Under the pieces are notes generated by a model. That model saw nothing but the letters and a program-made list of their open reading frames with translations, was not told the DNA's origin and made no database searches. Shown in pieces: positions 21,813 through 25,721 of a stretch of DNA of 25,721 nt. Position 1 is the first letter of the stretch; every line of letters starts with the position of its first letter. The stretch comes from CAJPPJ01 sp963545265 (GTDB lineage Bacteria > Bacillota_I > Bacilli_A > RF39 > UBA660), in assembly GCA_963545265.1 (NCBI GenBank), contig CAUUHY010000011.1:1-25721 (forward strand), read 5' to 3'. A program made the translations under genes and the position numbers.

Positions 21813-23931
21813 ATCTTACTTTTATATTATCTTCATTTATAAAATAATAACCTTGAGCTGTATTTTGTGCTTGTTGTTCTTGAATACGAGCTTGTTTTAT
21901 TTCTCTAACTTTTATTCCTGCTCTCTTTTTAGCATCTTTATATAAATTTTGAGTTTCTAATAATTTAACCATATCAAGAACTTCTTTATCAGTTAGATTA
22001 GTATTTGGATCAGCATAATATCCACCAATTCCATATTTAAGTACTAATCTACCAGTTTTAATTCTTTCTTGTTCTTTTAAAGCTGCTATTCTTGCTTGTT
22101 TTTCTTTTTCTTTTTCTTCTATTCTTCTCATCACTTCATTTGCAAGTTTTTGAGTTCTTTCAAATTGATCAGGATTATCTTTAAAAAATTCATTAGAATA
22201 AATAGAATGCAAATAATAATCTTGTGGTATTTCTTCTACGTTTGCTAATAAAGGTAATTCATTTTTATTTAGTTCCCTATTATGTTCCATTCTTTGATCA
22301 TTAGTTATTTCAATATATTCTTGAATATTACTTAATAATTCTCTAGGACCTTTTCCATGCTTAATTAAAACATAACTTAAGAAAGCTTCATTAATTCTTT
22401 TTTCTTCTCTTTTTAGTTCTTCTTCTGTAAGATTTCTTAAATCATCATTTATTACACCATAATTATAATCATATGTTATATCAGGATTATATTCTTTATA
22501 TAAATTATCAACATTTATATTAGAATTATTATTATTATTTGAACTTGAAGCATCTTTAGAAGACGAAGTATTTTGTTGATTTTGATAACTTCCAGAATTG
22601 TCTAATTTGCTATCATCCACTGGTGAAAATTTTGGAACATTTTGTTGATCTTGTTGATCTATATCATTATCTGATTTGCTATCATCCACTGGTTGAAATT
22701 TTGGAACATTTTGTTGATCTTGTTGATCTACACCATTATCTGATTTGTTATCATCTGTTGGTGCTGTATCTTTTGTTTCCTGTTTAACATCATCTTTTTT
22801 CTGATACTTACTCCAATCAAAAGGTTGATATTTCATAGTTTGTCCTTCTTTATTAACTGGTTTCACTTCTGATGGATTAATTTGACCTTTAACTTTTGAT
22901 TGCGCTTCTTGTTCTTCTTTTAATTTTAAAAGTCTTGCTTCTTCATCTTTATATATTTCTTCTCTTGTTTTAGCAAAATCTATATGATATCTATTTGCAA
23001 TTTCATCATATCTAGTAAAAGTCTTAATATCTTCTTCTGTTGGATTTTTAGCATCTACATTTAAAATAAAATCTTTTACATAATCTTTAAAATTAAGTTT
23101 CATGTAATCATTTAATTCAAAATTAATATCTTTCGCTGATTGTTCAATATTTTCTATTATTTTTTTATATTCTTCATCACTATATGAACTTATTTTTTTG
23201 CAATAGAATTCTAAATGTTTCTTTATATCATCTTCTGTTTTCATATCATCAGATAATGGTTTATCTGTCGGTTCTTGATTAGCATTTGCTAATACATCTT
23301 TTAAAGATAATGGTTTTTTTTCTGCTTTTTGATCATTATTATCTTCTTCAGTTACATTAGAAGGTATTTGTTTAGAAGAATCAACTTGTTTATTTTGACC
23401 ACTTAATGTAGATATACTTAATTCTTCTCCCATTGGAATATTAAAAGATTTTATTCCTTCTTCTTTTACTTTCTTTAAAGCATCATCCCCTAATAACTCC
23501 ATCTTCTTTTTATAAATTTTCATATATTTCTTTTTGTTAAAGAAATTTCTAACAGGAGCTATAGCCATTATTAAAATAGATGGAACTTTTAATTTTTTTG
23601 CACTTCTCTTAACAAAATTTTCTTTTTCTTCAGCCCATAAAATTTTAGCACCTATATTTGCTAATTTTTCTTCTAAAGCATAATATTTAGAAATATTAGC
23701 TTCTTCTGGATCTACTTCTACTTCAGCTGCTACTTCTTTCATTTTTTCTCTAACAGAATTATATCCACTTATTCTACGATTAAAGAAACCACCTTTTTTA
23801 TTATATAAAAATTGTAAAAAAGTTGGCCCAGTCATCTTTATAGCATTACTACCTTTTTTTCTGAATTTCGTTTGATTATCAGGTTCAACTATCTTAACTT
23901 GTGATAATTTTTCTATTGTTGATTCATCCAT
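21811..23931 (-). CDS. Large low-complexity protein with internal 23-residue repeats, 706 residues
   Basis: I do not recognise a family. An N-terminal region (1-175) is basic and helical, with one weakly hydrophobic patch (about 117-131, PSILIMAIAPVRNFF) between lysines that may touch the membrane but is too short for a safe transmembrane call. Residues 175-235 look disordered. 235-345 is helical, ending in a charged coiled coil. 345-475 is disordered and contains tandem 23-residue units (DNKSDNGVDQQDQQNVPKFQ...) at about 394-454, then a Ser/Asn run. A C-terminal domain (475-706) is helical, with a Lys/Glu/Gln coiled coil (about 600-690). There is no signal peptide or enzyme motif. A structural or scaffold role is possible but only a guess. 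It follows a DUF1292 gene by 22 bases; ribosome site AGGAG. Confidence 0.75.
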   Translation of the reverse strand: MDESTIEKLSQVKIVEPDNQTKFRKKGSNAIKMTGPTFLQFLYNKKGGFFNRRISGYNSVREKMKEVAAEVEVDPEEANISKYYALEEKLANIGAKILWAEEKENFVKRSAKKLKVPSILIMAIAPVRNFFNKKKYMKIYKKKMELLGDDALKKVKEEGIKSFNIPMGEELSISTLSGQNKQVDSSKQIPSNVTEEDNNDQKAEKKPLSLKDVLANANQEPTDKPLSDDMKTEDDIKKHLEFYCKKISSYSDEEYKKIIENIEQSAKDINFELNDYMKLNFKDYVKDFILNVDAKNPTEEDIKTFTRYDEIANRYHIDFAKTREEIYKDEEARLLKLKEEQEAQSKVKGQINPSEVKPVNKEGQTMKYQPFDWSKYQKKDDVKQETKDTAPTDDNKSDNGVDQQDQQNVPKFQPVDDSKSDNDIDQQDQQNVPKFSPVDDSKLDNSGSYQNQQNTSSSKDASSSNNNNNSNINVDNLYKEYNPDITYDYNYGVINDDLRNLTEEELKREEKRINEAFLSYVLIKHGKGPRELLSNIQEYIEITNDQRMEHNRELNKNELPLLANVEEIPQDYYLHSIYSNEFFKDNPDQFERTQKLANEVMRRIEEKEKEKQARIAALKEQERIKTGRLVLKYGIGGYYADPNTNLTDKEVLDMVKLLETQNLYKDAKKRAGIKVREIKQARIQEQQAQNTAQGYYFINEDNIKVR
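22609..22760 (-). repeat. 69-bp in-frame tandem repeat
   Basis: Two nearly identical 69-bp units (22609-22677 and 22678-22746) differ at only a few bases, and the start of a third, more diverged unit follows to about 22760. Each unit codes for 23 residues (QDQQNVPKF core), so changes in copy number keep the reading frame. Near-identity suggests recent duplication. Confidence 0.85.
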
Positions 23932-23953
23932 AATCTAGTCTCCTATTTTATTT

Positions 23954-24241
23954 TTATTTAGATATTTGTTCTTCACTTTTTGATATTTCTTTTAATATTT
24001 CTTTTAACTTATCCCATTCTTGATCAGTTTCTATTGCTCTTAATTCAACATCTGAACTATTGTCATTTTCTTTATATAACTCAGAAATATAAATAGTTAC
24101 ATTATTATTTTCATCTGTTTCGTTTTTTGTATATATTATATATTTTTTATTAAATTCACTTAATTCTAATCTTAAAAGTTCTTCTGCTTCATCTATTGCA
24201 CCATTTTCATCAACAATAGATATTATTTTCTTTTCTTCCAT
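23954..24241 (-). CDS. DUF1292 (YrzB-like) family protein
   Basis: A small acidic 95-residue protein. The central stretch FNKKYIIYTKNETDENNNVTIYISELYKE followed by LRAIETDQEWDKLKEIL matches the DUF1292 pattern (a Y-x-hydrophobic strand, a strand ending in Y, and an I-x-x-x-x-EW-x-x hydrophobic helix). The molecular function of the family is unknown to me. It shares a transcript with the 706-residue protein and has its own good promoter. It is soluble, without a membrane segment. Ribosome site GAGGGTTTTGAG. Confidence 0.75.
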   Translation of the reverse strand: MEEKKIISIVDENGAIDEAEELLRLELSEFNKKYIIYTKNETDENNNVTIYISELYKENDNSSDVELRAIETDQEWDKLKEILKEISKSEEQISK

Positions 24242-24268
24242 CTCAAAACCCTCTCATTCCTACTTAAA

Positions 24269-24297
24269 ATAATACTATATATATAGCTTATTTGCAA
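24269..24297 (-). promoter_or_regulatory. Promoter of the DUF1292/706-residue protein operon
   Basis: On the minus strand: TTGCAA (24292-24297), 17-base spacer, TATTAT (24269-24274). The -35 box lies in the final codons of the upstream gene, and the spacer contains the palindrome GCTATATATATAG. Confidence 0.65.
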
Positions 24298-24578
24298 GAT
24301 TTTAATATAAAATACTTGCATCCATAGTTACAATATTTTTCTATATAATCATCAATTTTATTATAATCATTTATCTTATTAAATTTCTTATTAGTAGTTA
24401 AATTAAAACCTTTAAGTCTTAAATTATCACTAGCATAATCTCCTAAAATATAATCATATATAGAAAAATAATCAGTATATTTTCTTTGAAATTCTTCTAA
24501 ATTAAAAGCGTCACGATAATTTTTTTCTAAAATATAATTATATTCTTTATTTTCATATATAAGTTTTATATTTTTCAT
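24288..24578 (-). CDS. Hypothetical protein, 96 residues
   Basis: Not recognised. It is a small Tyr-, Asn- and Lys-rich protein without signal peptide or membrane helix. The start MKNIKLIYENKEYNYILEKNYRDAFNLEEF suggests two beta strands and a helix. Three cysteines sit in the last 16 residues (CNYGCKYFILKSC), which could bind metal or form disulfides. Its ATG overlaps the TGA of the upstream gene (24575-24578), so the two are translationally coupled and probably act together. Confidence 0.7.
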   Translation of the reverse strand: MKNIKLIYENKEYNYILEKNYRDAFNLEEFQRKYTDYFSIYDYILGDYASDNLRLKGFNLTTNKKFNKINDYNKIDDYIEKYCNYGCKYFILKSCK

Positions 24579-25219
24579 ATTTTGATACCTAAATTTTTTA
24601 ACAAACCAGTATAATAAAGAACTCCTATAATTAAAATAATTATTAATAAAATTATAAAAAATATTAAAAAGTTATTTTTTTTAGGTTTTTCTTCTACCTC
24701 TTTATTAGCTGCTGAAACAAAGTCATCTTTTGATAAATCCATACTTCTAGTATAAAAAGAGTTAATTAATTTACCATCTTCTTCTGTTACTTCTTTTTTC
24801 TTTTCTTCTATATCATGTGCTACAGTATCATTTTCTTCTTTTTCATCTATCATTAAATCAGAAAATAGATCTTTTTCTTCTATTTCTTTCGCTTTTTCTT
24901 TTTCGTAATTTTCATAATATTTTTTATTTAATTCTTCTAAGTATGAAAACTGGTTGGCAACTAAAGATCCATCGTTTTCTTTTACATTTTCTTTAGCTTT
25001 CCTTATATAATTTTTTAAATTATACCCTTCTAAATCTATATTATCAGAAAAACCAATAGTATCAGAGTCTTCTGTTTTTTCACTTCTTGAAAACATCTCT
25101 TCCTCTTCATTATCTCTTCCAATTCCAACTTCAAGTTCTTTTAATAGATGTTCATTTTTACTAACTCTAGAATATTTATTTTCTTCTACTTCTTCTATAT
25201 ATCTATCAGATCTTCTCAT
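24575..25219 (-). CDS. Acidic protein with single C-terminal membrane helix, 214 residues
   Basis: Not recognised as a family. Residues 1-175 are highly charged (Glu/Asp/Lys), probably disordered or coiled, with no signal peptide. One transmembrane helix (about 184-204, NFLIFFIILLIIILIIGVLYYTGLL) sits near the C-terminus after a KPKKNN stop signal, giving a tail-anchored protein with a cytoplasmic N-terminal region. It heads a two-gene operon with the 96-residue protein (ATGA overlap). It could act as a membrane adaptor for the 706-residue protein downstream, but nothing in the sequence proves that. Ribosome site AGGAGAAGCT. Confidence 0.75.
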   Translation of the reverse strand: MRRSDRYIEEVEENKYSRVSKNEHLLKELEVGIGRDNEEEEMFSRSEKTEDSDTIGFSDNIDLEGYNLKNYIRKAKENVKENDGSLVANQFSYLEELNKKYYENYEKEKAKEIEEKDLFSDLMIDEKEENDTVAHDIEEKKKEVTEEDGKLINSFYTRSMDLSKDDFVSAANKEVEEKPKKNNFLIFFIILLIIILIIGVLYYTGLLKNLGIKI

Positions 25220-25236
25220 AGCTTCTCCTATACCTT

Positions 25237-25245
25237 ATTCTAACA
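25237..25245 (-). promoter_or_regulatory. Extended -10 promoter of the tail-anchored protein operon
   Basis: Minus strand TGTTAGAAT, 18 bases before the start codon. Upstream is an A-rich stretch and no clear -35. Confidence 0.45.
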
Positions 25246-25332
25246 TACTTTTATTTTTTTTTATATATCGTTATTTAAAGTCTAATTTATTTATTTGTTT
25301 TTTTCTTGTTCTTTTTAAAAATATTTATTATA

Positions 25333-25341
25333 TGTTATACT
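25333..25341 (+). promoter_or_regulatory. Extended -10 promoter of the ferredoxin gene
   Basis: Plus strand TGTTATACT, the same nonamer as at the LRR gene (1311-1319). It lies 21 bases before the ATG. No clear -35 is present at the right distance. Confidence 0.5.
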
Positions 25342-25362
25342 ATTATGACACAAGGAGAAAAT

Positions 25363-25581
25363 ATGAAAGCTAAAGTTAATGAAAATTGTATTGGATGTGG
25401 TACATGCATAGCAATGTGTGAAAACGTATTTAAATTTAACGATGATGGCTTTGCAGAAGCTAAAGATGAAATATTAACAGAAAAAGAAGTTGAAGAAGTT
25501 AAAAACACTATTCAAATGTGTCCTGTTGAAGCAATATCTATCGAAGAAAACAATAAAGAAGAAGAAGAAAAAGAAAAGTAA
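25363..25581 (+). CDS. Ferredoxin, single [4Fe-4S] type
   Basis: A low-potential electron carrier. The start is ATG at 25363 behind AAGGAGAAAAT; the longer frame from 25306 runs through the promoter. The 72 residues contain CIGCGTC (Cys9, Cys12, Cys15) and CP at Cys53, the four ligands of one [4Fe-4S] cluster. Cys19 (CENVF) is extra, as in several single-cluster ferredoxins. The pattern ENVFKFNDDGFAEA is typical of this small Bacillus/Thermotoga-like type. The tail is a Glu/Lys run (EENNKEEEEKEK). It is monocistronic with its own terminator. The redox partner is not in the window. Confidence 0.93.
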   Translation: MKAKVNENCIGCGTCIAMCENVFKFNDDGFAEAKDEILTEKEVEEVKNTIQMCPVEAISIEENNKEEEEKEK

Positions 25582-25599
25582 TTAAAACTTTTCTTTTTT
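25568..25599. terminator. Terminator after the ferredoxin gene, probably bidirectional
   Basis: A 12-bp perfect stem (AAAAAGAAAAGT at 25568-25579 with ACTTTTCTTTTT at 25587-25598, 7-base loop) spans the ferredoxin stop codon (25579-25581). The minus strand continues with T/C-rich sequence, so the convergent gene to the right may use it as well. Confidence 0.7.
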
Positions 25600-25721
25600 A
25601 TTTAAATTCTAAGAATCTTCTTATAAAATCTCTATCGTTATAAATATTAACCTTTTTTTCTAATATTTCAAATTCAAACTTATTACTTTCCATCATTTCC
25701 CCATCATATGAAGAATAAATT
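25598..25721 (-). CDS. C-terminal end of an unidentified gene (5' part outside window)
   Basis: Reading the minus strand from the right edge, one frame is open for 40 codons and ends in LEFK then TAA (25598-25600). It contains YDGEMMESNKFEFEILEKK and NIYNDRDFIRRFLEFK. The position of the stop beside the shared terminator and the amino-acid composition fit a real convergent gene. No family recognised. Confidence 0.55.
   Translation of the reverse strand, partial: IYSSYDGEMMESNKFEFEILEKKVNIYNDRDFIRRFLEFK

Noticed and set aside
25306..25362. N-terminal extension of the ferredoxin (MFFLKIFIICYT...), which looks like a signal peptide
   Set aside because: It spans the extended -10 box and the ribosome site AAGGAG; ferredoxins of this type are cytoplasmic and start at MKAKVNENC.

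Overview
The window is very A+T-rich DNA with bacterial gene content of the Firmicutes/Bacilli type: YqeG/YqeH, L32 next to TmcAL, a hisS-aspS pair, two T-box leaders, MraY, MscL, a DUF1292 protein and ABC-F. TGA is used as a stop codon (for example in the ATGA overlaps at 2861-2864 and 24575-24578) and Trp is encoded by TGG, so the code is the standard bacterial one and not the Mycoplasma code. Peptidoglycan genes imply a walled cell. My inference is an uncultured, host-associated Bacilli lineage with a compact genome. I cannot name a species.

All genes are on the minus strand except tmcAL (16015-17085) and a ferredoxin (25363-25581). From the left: a partial secreted or anchored leucine-rich-repeat protein runs off the left edge (1-1286). 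Next comes an overlapping operon made of a cadherin-like membrane protein, the HAD phosphatase yqeG and the GTPase yqeH (4378-1382). Then follow an ABC-F ATPase, tRNA-Leu(CAA), valS with a Val T-box, and pyruvate kinase. An operon of T-box, hisS, aspS and galE occupies 14581-10437. It is followed by a small unknown gene, a glyoxalase-II-like hydrolase, rpmF, and divergent tmcAL.

The right part begins with a HAM1-type NTP pyrophosphatase and a short pyrophosphatase. They sit at the end of a run containing rluA-like, mscL, mraY, an unknown membrane-anchored protein, and a two-helix membrane protein carrying a glucosaminidase domain (21746-17107). Upstream are a 706-residue low-complexity protein with a 69-bp tandem DNA repeat, a DUF1292 protein, a 96-residue unknown and a C-terminally membrane-anchored acidic protein. 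A ferredoxin and the 3' end of one more gene close the window.

Regulation is unusually readable. Extended -10 boxes (TGnTATAAT-like) recur, T-boxes precede valS and hisS, and several intrinsic terminators are folded over the stop codon of the gene they end. I found no CRISPR array, insertion sequence or integrase. The least explained parts are the membrane-protein/glucosaminidase gene, the 706-residue protein and its neighbours, the cadherin-like protein in the yqeGH operon, and the Asp/His-ambiguous specifier of the hisS-aspS T-box.
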